Positions 25,387 to 35,227 of a DNA stretch of 59,071 nt are shown piece by piece; position 1 is the first letter of the stretch, and each line of letters begins with the position of its first letter. The stretch covers positions 1 through 59,071 of the forward strand of contig DYKH01000016.1 of assembly GCA_020722685.1 (NCBI GenBank), given 5' to 3'. The translations under genes and the position numbers were made by a program. The notes below the pieces were generated by a model, which was not told where the DNA came from, did not search any database, and saw nothing but the letters and a program-made list of their open reading frames with translations. The DNA is from Caldithrix sp. Its GTDB lineage: Bacteria > KSB1 > UBA2214 > DYKH01.

Positions 25387-27063
25387 ATGGCTCAGCTACC
25401 CAAGCTAACGCTGCAGGCACTATTCCAAAATAGTGTAACCCATTTTAAGGACGAAATCGCGCTTTCTTTCGTCGATGAAGATCCCCTCACCTATCAGGAA
25501 GTGAATCGACAGGTCACCGCCATCGCTGCGGCACTCAGGGTCAGGGGCATCGAAAAGGGCGATCGCATCGCCCTTCTGAGCGAAAACGGCCCTCGCTGGG
25601 GCATAGTCTACTTTGCCATCACCACCATGGGCGCAGTGGCGGTACCCATCTTGCCTGATTTTCACAAATCCGAAGTGCACCACATCATCCGAAATTCCGG
25701 CTCGAAAATAGTCTTTACCTCCAGCAAATTATCGCACAAGCTGGTGGATCTGGATGCACGCGATGTAGAGTTGGTCGTTTCGGTCGATGACCTGCCGCTC
25801 AGCATCAACCATTTCGAGATGGAAAACTATGCCGATCTATTGGTGGGCAAAGACCCAAAGCGCAAAGCCAAGAAGCATGGCAAGGACGTCGGCGTTCTTG
25901 AGGAAGACGATCTAACGGAAATCCTGTACACCTCCGGAACCACCGGCCATTCCAAGGGCGTCATGCTTACGCACAAAAACCTTGTTTCCAATGCTCTGTC
26001 TGCCACCAAGATGATCGGCATTACACCCGCCGATAGATTGCTTTCCATTCTCCCCATGCCGCACGTCTACGAGTGCACTTGTGGGTTTCTGCTGCCCTTT
26101 ATGATGGGAAGCAAAGTGTACTATATAAAGGGACTGCCGACGGCGCAGACCCTGCTGCCGGCGGTTGAGAAGATCAAACCAACCGTCATTTTGTCGGTGC
26201 CGTTGATCATGGAAAAGATTTACAAGAAAAAGGTACTTGGCGAGATCAACGCTAAAGCGATTTCTAAAACGCTGTACAAGTTTTCCCCGACGCATAAGCT
26301 GATCAACAAAGTGGCCGGGAAAAAGCTCTATCAGGCATTTGGCGGCGAATTGCGATTTATGGTCTTTGGCGGTGCGGCCACACCATTGGAGGTGGAGCAA
26401 TTCCTTACCGAAGGAGGATTCCCGTACATCACCGGCTACGGCTTGACCGAAGCCTCCCCGCTCCTAACGGTCAATCCTCCCGGCAAGGTCAAGCAGCAGT
26501 CGGCTGGAGTAATTGTTCCCGACGTGCGCCTGCGGATCGATGACCCGGACCCAGAAACCGGCATCGGCGAGATCGTCGCTTCAGGACCGAATATCATGCA
26601 GGGATATTATCGCAACGAGGAGGCGACTAAGAAAGCCTTCACTGCGGACGGTTGGCTCATCACCGGAGATCGCGGCTATCTGGATGAAGATGGTTACTTG
26701 TTCATCAAAGGCCGGTCAAAAAACCTCATTCTCGGCCCCAGTGGGGAGAACATTTATCCCGAAGAGATTGAATTCCACCTCTCGCACTCTCCTTTCGTCA
26801 TGGAATCGTTGGTTTATGAACAGGACGGCAAGATCGTCGCCCGAGTTCACCTCGATTACGACGCCATTGACAAAGAGTTTGGCACCTCAACCATGGACGC
26901 GGCCGAAGCTTCCAACAAGGTGCAGCAGATATTGGAAAACATCCGCAAGGACGTGAATAGCAGAGTAGCCAGTTACTCCCGCGTTCACCGCATCATCGAG
27001 CAGCCGGAAGAGTTTGAAAAAACCCCCACCAAAAAGATTAAGAGATATCTGTACACTTCTTGA
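25387..27063 (+). CDS. Long-chain acyl-CoA ligase / AMP-binding enzyme
   Basis: A 558-residue adenylate-forming enzyme. The ATP/AMP motif LYTSGTTGHSKGVMLTHKNL is near residue 180, the A5-type motif TGYGLTEASP near 350, and the A7/A8 region GWLITGDRGYLDEDGYLFIKGR near 425, with the C-terminal catalytic Lys expected at KKIKRYL. The sequence is closest in feel to FadD/FAA1-like long-chain fatty acid-CoA ligases, which activate fatty acids for beta-oxidation or phospholipid synthesis. The ATG at 25387 is preceded by GAGGAGAGAGG, favouring it over one 13 codons upstream. It is apparently monocistronic. Confidence 0.9.
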   Translation: MAQLPKLTLQALFQNSVTHFKDEIALSFVDEDPLTYQEVNRQVTAIAAALRVRGIEKGDRIALLSENGPRWGIVYFAITTMGAVAVPILPDFHKSEVHHIIRNSGSKIVFTSSKLSHKLVDLDARDVELVVSVDDLPLSINHFEMENYADLLVGKDPKRKAKKHGKDVGVLEEDDLTEILYTSGTTGHSKGVMLTHKNLVSNALSATKMIGITPADRLLSILPMPHVYECTCGFLLPFMMGSKVYYIKGLPTAQTLLPAVEKIKPTVILSVPLIMEKIYKKKVLGEINAKAISKTLYKFSPTHKLINKVAGKKLYQAFGGELRFMVFGGAATPLEVEQFLTEGGFPYITGYGLTEASPLLTVNPPGKVKQQSAGVIVPDVRLRIDDPDPETGIGEIVASGPNIMQGYYRNEEATKKAFTADGWLITGDRGYLDEDGYLFIKGRSKNLILGPSGENIYPEEIEFHLSHSPFVMESLVYEQDGKIVARVHLDYDAIDKEFGTSTMDAAEASNKVQQILENIRKDVNSRVASYSRVHRIIEQPEEFEKTPTKKIKRYLYTS

Positions 27064-27411
27064 CGTTCGTGGGTCGCTTTCACAGTCTAATAAATAAGAA
27101 ACGCTTGGCGCCACATTGCATCTTCCCGATGTAGCTGGAGAGCGCGGTTCCCCTGCAGGCGTTTCTCCGGCTACGGTGAGACGAGCGTTATAGTTGATGG
27201 GCCGCCGGCCATTCACTCGTGCACTGGCTGCCAAGTTACATCGAAGCTGTGCCAGGGCTCGCTATTTCCCGCAAATCAATCCAACACGTCTCCGTCAAGA
27301 CAACTCTTTTGCTTGACTGAGAAAGGGGAATTTTCTACATTTGGCCCGCCGAAAACCGTTTACATCATAATGCCTAAATCATCTGACTGTGTCCGATAGA
27401 GGAGATATCGA
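27064..27411. other. Intergenic region before the acylase gene
   Basis: About 350 bases with no convincing gene. A sigma70-like promoter (27313-27341) is the only feature I can support. Confidence 0.5.
27313..27341 (+). promoter_or_regulatory. Candidate sigma70 promoter for the acylase
   Basis: TTGACT, 17 bases, TACATT. It ends about 70 bases before the ATG at 27412. Confidence 0.5.
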
Positions 27412-29502
27412 ATGGCACGCATGCACCGCCGCTCGCGGGGTTATCCTTCCTTCTTTATTCTCTTACTGGTTTTCATAGCAATTTCCGATTGTGGCGCAAA
27501 AAACAAAGTGACAATCTACCGAGACACGTGGGGCGTCCCACATATTTATGGTGACTCGGAGGAAGCAGTGGCTTATGGCTTTGGCTACGCTCAGGCCGAA
27601 GACCGCATGGAGCAACTCTTGAGAAACTTCCGCTGGGCAGAAGGAACGCTGGCCGAAGCCTTCGGCCGCAGCTATGCAGAAGAAGACTATGTTCAACGTC
27701 TCTGCCAGCACGCCGAGATCTGCCAAAAGCAGTATGCCCATCTGCCGCAGAACATTAGAAAGATCTTGGAGGCATTCGTCGCCGGAATTGCTCAGTATCA
27801 AAAAGAGCATCCGGGAAAAGTGCCGGAATGGGCGCCGAAAATTGAGCCCTGGCATCCACTCGCTCTGGGACGCGCATTCATTTGGGGCTGGCCGCTGGGT
27901 CAGGCGATGGATGACCTCCGTGCAGGCAGGAGTAAGAAGGCGCACCCTCGTGGCTCCAACCAGTGGGTAGTATCCGGCCAGCGCACCGCTACCGGTGCCC
28001 CGATGGCCTTGATCGATCCTCATCTCAGTTGGGTCGACGAGGGCCATTGGGTAGAAGTCAGACTTCACGGCGGCAAAATTCATAGCTGCGGCATCTGCGT
28101 AGTGGGCACGCCGCTCGTCGGCTTGGGGCACAATCGTTGGCTTTCCTGGGCGGCCACGACCGGCGGCCCCGATTGCGGCGATGTCTTTGCCGAAGAGATC
28201 AATCCAGAAAATCCGCTACAGTACCGCTATGACAACCAGTGGCGGGAAATATCTGTCGATTCTATCAAAATATCCGTGAAAACCGACAGCGGCATGAAGG
28301 TCGTCACCCGAGTGGTTGAGAGAACTCACCACGGCCCCATTTTTGAGCGTGACGGTAACCTTGCCTACGCCTTGGCCATTCCTTATTGGAACGAGGTCGG
28401 CTTGGTATTGCAATTGTACGAAATGAATCTCGCACAGAATCTGGATCAGTTCAAGAAGGCGCTGGAAATGCGTCAGTTCATGCCGCAAAATATCATGGTC
28501 GCGGATCAGGACGGCAACATCTACTATCAGCGCACCGGTCGCGTGCCGATTCGGAACTTGCGCTTTGACTGGAACAGGCCGGTGCCGGGCAACACCTCGG
28601 AGTCGGAATGGCAGGGTATCCATCCGACCGCAGACCTGGTTCAGCTTTTGAACCCGGAGATTGGCTTTATGCAAAACTGCAACATCTCTCCCGGGACGAT
28701 GTTGCCTTCCAGCCCGATGTTGAATGCCAAGTACGCACCTTATATTTACAATGATCCCGATGGCCGGGACAATCCGCGCGGCAAGAGAGCCATCGCCTTG
28801 CTGAGCGCCGAAACGCGGATGACATTTGAGCGCGCGCAGGAGATCGGCACCGACACGGGCATCCCCGAAGTAGAGCCTTGGCAAACCGCTCTCAAAAAGG
28901 CCGTTGCGGCTCATGCTGCCCAATTTGCGGACATTGCCGAAGCGACTCAGGCGATTATTTCCTGGAACGGGCATCTCGATAAGGAAAGCGACGGTGCGAC
29001 CTTGTTCCGCGAGTGGAGAAATGCCCTGAGCAAAACGAAAAACCTGAGCAAACCTTCTTCGCTATCCGGCCTGAGCCAAGAAGACGAGATAGCACTATTG
29101 GAAGCCGTTCGTGAGGCGCAAAAGAATCTTGTCTCGCTTTTCGGCAGCAATAAAGTACCATGGGGAAATACCCTCATTCTCAAACGCGGCGAGAAATCTT
29201 TGCCTCTCAGCGGCGGCAGCTTTGAAAACGGCATTTCCTCCTTGCGAGCGATTTCAGGCACGACCAAGAACGGAGTCATGATCGGCTCCCGCGGCCAATC
29301 CGGTCCGATGGTGATCTCGCTGACCAAGCCCATTCAGTCCGTCAGCGTTCTGCCATGGGGACAAAGTGATGACCCTGAATCGCTGCACTATTTTGATCAG
29401 GGAGAAAAGCTCTTCAGTCAAGGCAAATTTAAAGACACTTGGTTCGAGTGGGAGGAGTTGAAGGAGCACATCGAATCGCAGACAAGCTTGGAGCTGCCGT
29501 GA
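27412..29502 (+). CDS. Penicillin-acylase-family N-terminal-nucleophile amidase
   Basis: A 696-residue precursor of the penicillin G / acyl-homoserine-lactone acylase family. A signal segment (about residues 11-27) ends in a cysteine-containing site that is not a good lipobox. The mature enzyme begins KVTIYRDTWGVPHIYGDSEE, the family's conserved alpha-chain start. Autocleavage is expected before Ser182 in GSNQW, which would become the catalytic nucleophile of the beta chain. Asn and Arg residues for the oxyanion region lie further on. It probably acts in the periplasm, hydrolysing an amide bond. Substrates may be acyl-homoserine lactones, N-acyl amino acids or beta-lactams; the sequence does not decide. 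The gene stands alone. Confidence 0.9.
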   Translation: MARMHRRSRGYPSFFILLLVFIAISDCGAKNKVTIYRDTWGVPHIYGDSEEAVAYGFGYAQAEDRMEQLLRNFRWAEGTLAEAFGRSYAEEDYVQRLCQHAEICQKQYAHLPQNIRKILEAFVAGIAQYQKEHPGKVPEWAPKIEPWHPLALGRAFIWGWPLGQAMDDLRAGRSKKAHPRGSNQWVVSGQRTATGAPMALIDPHLSWVDEGHWVEVRLHGGKIHSCGICVVGTPLVGLGHNRWLSWAATTGGPDCGDVFAEEINPENPLQYRYDNQWREISVDSIKISVKTDSGMKVVTRVVERTHHGPIFERDGNLAYALAIPYWNEVGLVLQLYEMNLAQNLDQFKKALEMRQFMPQNIMVADQDGNIYYQRTGRVPIRNLRFDWNRPVPGNTSESEWQGIHPTADLVQLLNPEIGFMQNCNISPGTMLPSSPMLNAKYAPYIYNDPDGRDNPRGKRAIALLSAETRMTFERAQEIGTDTGIPEVEPWQTALKKAVAAHAAQFADIAEATQAIISWNGHLDKESDGATLFREWRNALSKTKNLSKPSSLSGLSQEDEIALLEAVREAQKNLVSLFGSNKVPWGNTLILKRGEKSLPLSGGSFENGISSLRAISGTTKNGVMIGSRGQSGPMVISLTKPIQSVSVLPWGQSDDPESLHYFDQGEKLFSQGKFKDTWFEWEELKEHIESQTSLELP

Positions 29503-29819
29503 TAGATTCGTCGCAGGGTTGTGAGATGTCGATTGAGGTGAGGATGATGGAATTCGCTCGATTATCGCCGCTCGGCATTATATTTGCCGATAGTCGTTTT
29601 ACCGGACAATCGCAAGCCTGATTCTATGAGAATTGTGGCTTCACCGCCCCAATTGATACAGCTTTGTGCGAATGAGCGGTCGAACCCTCTCCGCGTTTAG
29701 AATAGTTTTTCCAGCGCAATACTACAGTCCAGTAGCAGAAAATTAAGGACGGTCTTTTCCAAACATAGAGGAAAAACGCCAGCCCATAACGTCTCGTGAA
29801 TATCTTTTTGGATACGACT
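29503..29819. other. Intergenic region, nothing recognised
   Basis: About 315 bases between the acylase stop and the cyclic-nucleotide-binding gene. I see no promoter of good quality, no RNA fold that stands out and no convincing small gene. Confidence 0.4.
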
Positions 29820-30338
29820 ATGAAACTCTTTGCGAAAAAGCCAAGCAATGGATCGGCCAAAGCAGGGGCAAGATTGTGCGAGATATTGAAGAATGTCCCC
29901 ATTTTTGCCGACTTGAACAACCGCGAATTATCCTCGGTGGTGAGAATCCTGCATGAGCGAGAATACAAGCCGGGAGAAATCATTTTCCGCGAAGACGAGC
30001 CGGGCATGGGCATGTACATCATCGAAGCAGGCAAAGTGAGCATCTACATCGAGTCCGGACAAATGCAGTTATCGGAATTGGGCGATGGAGATTTCTTTGG
30101 CGAGGTCGCTCTCTTGGATGATGCCCCACGATCCGCTACCGCCATCGCCAAGAGCGATTGCAGAATTTTCGGCTTTTTTCAACCAGACCTGTTTGGACTC
30201 ATGGAAAGGGATTCTAAATTGGGGGTCAAAATTGTACTGCAGGTCGCTCGCCTCATCGGTGAACGCCTGCGCAAGGCGAACAAGCAGATACTGAGTCTCA
30301 CCCAAGAAGTGAACAGAATGAAATCTGCCAACAAATAG
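29820..30338 (+). CDS. Cyclic-nucleotide-binding-domain protein
   Basis: A 172-residue cytoplasmic protein consisting mainly of one cNMP-binding fold (about residues 22-145). The phosphate-binding cassette is clear as FFGEVALLDDAPRSATAIA, with the Glu and Arg that contact cAMP or cGMP. A helical tail rich in Arg, Lys and Gln (to residue 172) could be a coiled coil. There is no helix-turn-helix, so it is not a CRP-type transcription factor. I chose ATG 29820; an in-frame GTG at 29796 is also possible. It lies 12 bases before the AI-2E-family permease gene and is probably co-transcribed, suggesting regulation of that membrane protein. Confidence 0.87.
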   Translation: MKLFAKKPSNGSAKAGARLCEILKNVPIFADLNNRELSSVVRILHEREYKPGEIIFREDEPGMGMYIIEAGKVSIYIESGQMQLSELGDGDFFGEVALLDDAPRSATAIAKSDCRIFGFFQPDLFGLMERDSKLGVKIVLQVARLIGERLRKANKQILSLTQEVNRMKSANK

Positions 30339-30350
30339 CCCGGAACTGCT

Positions 30351-31391
30351 ATGATAACCGTACAAGACGTGGGCAACCGGCGGGTCCTTTTCTTGCTGTT
30401 GGGATTCGCCGTTCTCGTTGTCCTATTCTTCCTTGGCGGCGTCGCCAAATTGCTCGTGATTTCGGCCCTCGGGGCTTATCTCTTGGATCCATTGGTGACC
30501 CCTTTGGAAGCCAAAGGCATGAGCCGTACAGCCGCGACGACGATTTTTATGGTCAGCTTGCTGGTGATCATTGTCTTGGCCCTCACATTCCTGATTCCCC
30601 TTGTCATCCACCAGATTCAGGAGATGCAAACGAGCGGAGCTTCGGAGCAAACCTCCCGCGCCATTGCCAAGCTCGAGCTGCTCATCCGGGAAAAGCTCGG
30701 TTTCTTGGGCATGCAGGATTTTAATCTGACGGAAAAAATACAGCAAATCCAGCATTACATCAGCGGCAAGATGCTGGACTTTTTGCTGAAGGATTCCCTC
30801 TCCATCATCATTCACATGGTCACCATTCCCTTCTTCATTTTCCTTCTTCTCAAGGACGGCCGGGAGCTGAAGAAGCATCTCATTCGATTGGTGCCCAATC
30901 GCTATTTCGAGTTCTCCATGGATTTGATCTATAAAATGGATCAGCAATTGGGGAATTATCTGCGCGGACAGTTCATGGATGCTTTGGTTTTCGGCATCCT
31001 GACTACCATCGCATTGTGGCTGCTGCAAGTAAAATATTTCATTTTCATCGGCGTCTTTGCCGGCATAGCCAATCTGATACCCTACGTGGGCCCCATCGCT
31101 GGCGTCACACCTGCATTGATCGTCTCGTTGCTGGAAACCGGCGACGTCATGAAAGGGATTTACATCATCATCACTTTTGCCTTGCTCAAACTGACCGACG
31201 ATGTATTGATTCAACCGCTGGTTGTGGCAAAAAGCGTGGACCTCCATCCGATGCTGGTGTTTTTGTCCATCCTCATCGGCGGGCATTTGTTCGGCATCTT
31301 GGGGATGCTCGTCGCCGTTCCGTTCACGGGATTTCTCAAAGTGGTCTTTAGCGAAAGCGTGGAAACTTTGCGACGTTACCGGTTCACCTAA
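30351..31391 (+). CDS. AI-2E family / PerM-like permease
   Basis: A 346-residue membrane protein with about seven to eight helices. The N-terminus is hydrophobic (LLLGFAVLVVLFFLGG), a long amphipathic cytoplasmic or periplasmic segment follows (residues ~85-160), and the conserved tail region IANLIPYVGPIAGVTPALI and HLFGILGMLVAVPF is diagnostic of the AI-2E/TqsA/PerM family. Members transport varied small molecules or exchange ions; the name AI-2E should not be read as proof of quorum-sensing transport. It is co-directional with, and 12 bases after, the cyclic-nucleotide-binding gene. Confidence 0.88.
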   Translation: MITVQDVGNRRVLFLLLGFAVLVVLFFLGGVAKLLVISALGAYLLDPLVTPLEAKGMSRTAATTIFMVSLLVIIVLALTFLIPLVIHQIQEMQTSGASEQTSRAIAKLELLIREKLGFLGMQDFNLTEKIQQIQHYISGKMLDFLLKDSLSIIIHMVTIPFFIFLLLKDGRELKKHLIRLVPNRYFEFSMDLIYKMDQQLGNYLRGQFMDALVFGILTTIALWLLQVKYFIFIGVFAGIANLIPYVGPIAGVTPALIVSLLETGDVMKGIYIIITFALLKLTDDVLIQPLVVAKSVDLHPMLVFLSILIGGHLFGILGMLVAVPFTGFLKVVFSESVETLRRYRFT

Positions 31392-31439
31392 GGGAATCCT
31401 CTCATCACCAAAGACGGCGTTTCATTACCTGACCATCAA

Positions 31440-31545
31440 TCACGATAGGCCGCAGATTCCTCCAGCCGGATCGGCGCGGCCTCCTTTGGCTGCGGACGGT
31501 TCACCGCTCGCGATAAGCCGGAGACACCTCCAGGCGAATCGGAGT
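31440..31545 (+). repeat. Direct-repeat element, copy 1 (possible structured RNA)
   Basis: About 105 bases sharing ordered conserved blocks with a second copy at 31682: GATAG, CCGC, CCTCC, GGATCGGC, GCCT-C-T, CGGA, ACC, GCCGGAGACAC-TCCA and AATCGGAGT. Between the blocks the sequence varies. This copy follows the permease stop and is not directly before a gene. Confidence 0.6.
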
Positions 31546-31617
31546 AACTGTTTCCAGAATTCTGCATATCGGGCGTGATGCGCCTTTTTCAGCCACTCGC
31601 ACGCGATTAAAAATCCC

Positions 31618-31647
31618 TTGACTTTAAAGCTACAATATAGCTACTTT
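31618..31647 (+). promoter_or_regulatory. Candidate promoter of the histidine kinase operon
   Basis: TTGACT, 18 bases, TACTTT, between the two direct-repeat copies. Transcription from it would give a 5' leader of about 140 bases containing copy 2. Confidence 0.35.
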
Positions 31648-31681
31648 TATGTGTAACGAAAGCATGTTAGACCTCTCAAAC

Positions 31682-31791
31682 CCGCGATAGCCGCGATGGA
31701 GTGGAAATACCTCCGGCGGGATCGGCTTTGCCTGCTGCAATCGGATAAGAAACCACGACAGGCCGGAGACACATCCAACCAAATCGGAGTT
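31682..31791 (+). promoter_or_regulatory. Direct-repeat element, copy 2, in the kinase leader
   Basis: The second copy ends AATCGGAGTTT immediately before the kinase ATG at 31793, so the conserved GGAG would serve as the ribosome site. CTCCGGC (about 31711) is complementary to GCCGGAG (about 31762), allowing a long-range stem. It could be a cis-acting RNA switch or simply a dispersed repeat. Confidence 0.5.
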
Positions 31792-31792
31792 T

Positions 31793-33637
31793 ATGAAAAG
31801 TCTACGCTATAAAATCGGGGCGGGATATTTTGTCCTCATTCTCATCATCGTGGGAATTAGCCTATATGCTACGTATGACTTTTTCCGTTTGCGAACTTTG
31901 GTCACCCAGCTCTTGGAAAAGAACAGCCCGGGCGTGCGCGCCGCCACCAGTCTCATCATGTCCTTGGCGGAGCAGGAGACCAGCCAGATTTCCATGATCA
32001 CCCATTTCGACTCGCTGACTTTGGGCAGGTACCGAATGCAGCGGGATCGTTTTCTGCAATTCTATCAAATGGCGTCCGAAAGCTCCAGCCAGCCGCAAGA
32101 ATTCGCCATTTTGGATAGTCTCATTCAAATTTACAAAGTCTATTTGGCCACTTCCGATGAGTATTTTTTATTAGCCAAGAACAAAGACGCTCAGGCGGCC
32201 AATTTCCATCACATGCATATTCTCCCCTTGAAACAGCGTTTGCGCGATCACTGCACCAAACTGTTAGAGATTTTCCAGGCGCGCGTTATAGAAACCAATT
32301 CGCAGGTCAAAAGAATTGCCAGTAATGAAACGATGATTGCCGTCATCAGCGCCTCCATTCTGGCGATTGTTTTGGCTATTCGCTTCTACCTGCAAGTGAA
32401 CCAAAACATCATCAAGCCCACGCGCACTCTGTCGCAAAAGCTACGAATGATTCGCGACGGCTACCTGAATCCGAAAATCGACATCACCACCAATGACGAG
32501 CTGGCAGACCTGTACGCAGAGTTCAACAAAATGACCGAACGCCTGCGCACCTACGAGGAATTGAACATCCAACAAATCATTGCGGAGAAGGCCAAAACCG
32601 AAGCCCTGGTGAAAAGCCTGACAGAGCCGATCATCGTCACCAATGCGAATTTTGAAATCATCCTCATGAATCAGGCTGCAATCGGCATGTTGAACATTTA
32701 CGCCGAGCAGTGGCAAAATAAACCGGTGCAAGAAGTCGTGCAAGATGAAAAATTGGTCAAGCTGCTGTGCGCCGATTCCGAGCACAGAAGCGAGGTGGCG
32801 CGCAGCGACTTTTTAATCACCCTCTCTCGGGATGACCGCACGCTCTACTTCCGACCACGGCAAACGGTCATCACCGACGACCAGGGGCGGTTTCAATGGT
32901 TGGTCACCCTCTTCCAAGACGTGACGCGCTTTAAGCATCTGGATCAGATGAAGTCTGATTTTATCGCTACCGTTTCCCACGAGTTTCGCACCCCGCTCAC
33001 GTCCATCAATATGACCATTGATATTCTGAATGAACAAGTCATCGGCGAAATCAACGAACGTCAGCGCGAGCTTTTGACCGCCGCAAAGGACGATGCAGTC
33101 CGTCTCACGAAATTGGTCAAAGAGCTTCTGGACTTGTCGAGACTTGAATCGGGCAAGTATGAAATGAAGATGGGGTTGTTGAATCTGGAAGAATTGATAA
33201 ACGAGTCGCTAAAGCCCCTCAATTTGCTGGTGAAAGAAAAACAGATCGCTTTGGAAGTCAAGATCGACCCAAAATTCCCGGTCTTCTGGGGCGACCCGCA
33301 GCAACTGTCTTGGGTCATCACCAATCTGGTCAATAACGCCTTGCGCTACACTCCCGAGCACGGCAAAGTCACCATTGCGGCCGAGCAGATGAATGGCGAC
33401 ATCTGCGTCCATGTAGCGGACACCGGGCGCGGCATCCCGCAGGAAGCATTGGAGACCATTTTCGAAAAGTTTGTCCAAGTGAAAAAAGCCACCGAATCGA
33501 CTCCCGGCAGTGTTGGTTTGGGTTTGGCCATCACCAAAGAAGTGGTGGAAGCGCACGGCGGCAAAATCTGGGTTGATAGTGAATTGGGCAAAGGCAGTAC
33601 CTTTACCTTCACGATTCCCGTTACCCGGAGGAGCTGA
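31793..33637 (+). CDS. Membrane sensor histidine kinase (HAMP-PAS-HisKA-HATPase)
   Basis: 614 residues. Membrane helix 1 is at about 9-29, and a helical periplasmic sensor domain at ~30-180 resembles a four-helix bundle. Helix 2 is at ~183-203, then HAMP ([20 protein letters not shown] onward, ~205-258) and PAS (~265-375). The HisKA domain carries the phosphorylated His396 in [10 protein letters not shown], and the HATPase domain has N (LVNNALRY), G1 (ADTGRGIP) and G2 (SVGLGLAI) boxes. The layout is KinB-like. It phosphorylates the sigma54 response regulator whose start overlaps its stop codon (TGATG). The signal sensed is unknown. Its leader carries direct-repeat copy 2. Confidence 0.93.
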   Translation: MKSLRYKIGAGYFVLILIIVGISLYATYDFFRLRTLVTQLLEKNSPGVRAATSLIMSLAEQETSQISMITHFDSLTLGRYRMQRDRFLQFYQMASESSSQPQEFAILDSLIQIYKVYLATSDEYFLLAKNKDAQAANFHHMHILPLKQRLRDHCTKLLEIFQARVIETNSQVKRIASNETMIAVISASILAIVLAIRFYLQVNQNIIKPTRTLSQKLRMIRDGYLNPKIDITTNDELADLYAEFNKMTERLRTYEELNIQQIIAEKAKTEALVKSLTEPIIVTNANFEIILMNQAAIGMLNIYAEQWQNKPVQEVVQDEKLVKLLCADSEHRSEVARSDFLITLSRDDRTLYFRPRQTVITDDQGRFQWLVTLFQDVTRFKHLDQMKSDFIATVSHEFRTPLTSINMTIDILNEQVIGEINERQRELLTAAKDDAVRLTKLVKELLDLSRLESGKYEMKMGLLNLEELINESLKPLNLLVKEKQIALEVKIDPKFPVFWGDPQQLSWVITNLVNNALRYTPEHGKVTIAAEQMNGDICVHVADTGRGIPQEALETIFEKFVQVKKATESTPGSVGLGLAITKEVVEAHGGKIWVDSELGKGSTFTFTIPVTRRS

Positions 33638-34965
33638 TGGCCGAGGCCCCGGCAAAAGTTTTGGTCGTGGACGACGAAGCGCATATTCTCAAAACAGTCG
33701 GAATATGTTTGGAATCCATTGGCATGCGACCAGTTCTGCATTCCAGGCCACAGGACGCCTTGGCTGCCATTCACAACGAAGTGTTCGATCTCGCCTTTGT
33801 CGATTTGAAAATGACGCCGATCGATGGGATGGAGATGCTGGAGGAAATCAGAAAGGTTTCACCCGCTACCACGGTCATCATCATCACCGCGCATGGCTCC
33901 ATCGATAGCGCTGTGGAAGCCATCAAGAAGGGCGCCTACCATTATCTGCAAAAGCCTTTTGACTTTAAAGAGCTGCAAATCTTTGCCCAAAAAGCGCTCG
34001 AATATCACGAGCTGACGCGCGAAGTCAGAGAGCTACGCCAGCAGATAGCCGAAATCAAGCCAAGCGGCAAGTTCATCACCCGCAACAAGGAGATGTTGAG
34101 CATGTTGGATTTGGCCCTGCGGGTGGCAGACAGCGGCATTTCCGTCCTTATCGAAGGTGAGAGCGGTACCGGCAAAGAGCTTGTGGCCCAGTACATTCAC
34201 GAACAGAGTCCCCGCGCCAACCAGCCGCTGGTAAAGGTGAACTGTGCCGCCCTACCGGAAGAATTGTTGGAGAGCGAGCTATTCGGTCACGTGAAAGGCG
34301 CTTTCACCGGAGCGTTGCGTGATCGTCAGGGCAGATTTGAAGCGGCCAATGGCGGCACTGTCTTTCTCGATGAAATTGCCGAAATTCCTCCCAGCGTTCA
34401 GGTCAAGCTCCTGCGCATTATCCAAAACAAAGAATTCGAGCGCGTGGGCGAAAGCATCACTCGCAAAGTGGACGTGCGCATCATTGCCGCCACCAATAGG
34501 AATCTGGACGAAGCTCTCAGAGAAGGCACTTTTCGTGACGACCTGTTTTACCGGCTAAACGCGGTGCGCATCAAGCTGACGCCTTTGCGCGACCGACCGG
34601 AAGACATCCCAATTTTGCTGCAGCATTTCCTGCAAAAGCTGTCCGGAGACAATCCGGTAAAGTTGTCACCCGCGGCGATGAAGGCTTTTCGAGCCTATCG
34701 GTGGAGCGGCAATGTCCGGGAATTGGAAAATGTATTGGAACGCGCCGTTCTTTTGGCCCAGCAAGGCATCATCGAGCTCGAGCACCTCCCGGAAGAGGTG
34801 CGTTCGGCGCTGGAAAAGCCCTCCACCGCCCTTTCCTTGGAAGAGGTCGAGAAACTGCACATCAAACGGGTGTTGCAGTACGCCAAGGATTACGAAGAAG
34901 CGGCACGCATTCTCGCCATCGATCCTGCCACCCTTTGGCGAAAACGACGAAAATATGCCTTGTAG
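33637..34965 (+). CDS. Sigma54-dependent response regulator (NtrC family)
   Basis: 442 residues in three parts. A receiver domain carries phospho-acceptor Asp56 in [12 protein letters not shown]+ activator domain has a Walker A GESGTGKE near residue 173, the sigma54-contact loop GAFTGA near 221 and Walker [12 protein letters not shown]. The C-terminal Fis-type helix-turn-helix ([17 protein letters not shown] ... [18 protein letters not shown]) completes it. It activates sigma54 promoters in response to the kinase. The targets are unknown. The nearest downstream operon, STAS-ExbBD-TonB, begins 263 bases later and is a natural candidate. Confidence 0.95.
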   Translation: MAEAPAKVLVVDDEAHILKTVGICLESIGMRPVLHSRPQDALAAIHNEVFDLAFVDLKMTPIDGMEMLEEIRKVSPATTVIIITAHGSIDSAVEAIKKGAYHYLQKPFDFKELQIFAQKALEYHELTREVRELRQQIAEIKPSGKFITRNKEMLSMLDLALRVADSGISVLIEGESGTGKELVAQYIHEQSPRANQPLVKVNCAALPEELLESELFGHVKGAFTGALRDRQGRFEAANGGTVFLDEIAEIPPSVQVKLLRIIQNKEFERVGESITRKVDVRIIAATNRNLDEALREGTFRDDLFYRLNAVRIKLTPLRDRPEDIPILLQHFLQKLSGDNPVKLSPAAMKAFRAYRWSGNVRELENVLERAVLLAQQGIIELEHLPEEVRSALEKPSTALSLEEVEKLHIKRVLQYAKDYEEAARILAIDPATLWRKRRKYAL

Positions 34966-34978
34966 TTGAGACACTTGC

Positions 34979-35072
34979 CTTGCATTTTGCAAGTCCGGTT
35001 CAGATACATGGCAATGAACGCCTTGCGTCAAAGTATTCATTCCATCCTTAAACCTACCTTGCGTTTTGCAAG
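34979..35072. repeat. Two small hairpins CTTGC-NTTTT-GCAAG
   Basis: CTTGCATTTTGCAAG (34979-34993) and CTTGCGTTTTGCAAG (35058-35072) are near-identical small dyads after the response regulator stop, each preceded by a similar 'cc' or 'ac' context. They may act as weak transcript ends or be a minor repeat. Confidence 0.45.
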
Positions 35073-35227
35073 AACTCCCGTAGGCCCGCCAACCATTACT
35101 CCAGAAAAACGCTATTGAATTTCCGCAACTTATTGCCGGCGGGCGAATGGCATGGTCTTTGTGTTGTAAAAAACGTTTCTAAATGCTTCCCCATTTCGGT
35201 GTGGTGTGAAAGTCATCGGAGGATCCC

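Noticed and set aside
31440..31791. Known riboswitch classes (cobalamin, c-di-GMP, TPP, fluoride) for the duplicated element
   Set aside because: I compared the conserved blocks with remembered consensus sequences and none matched beyond a few bases, so no known class is assigned.
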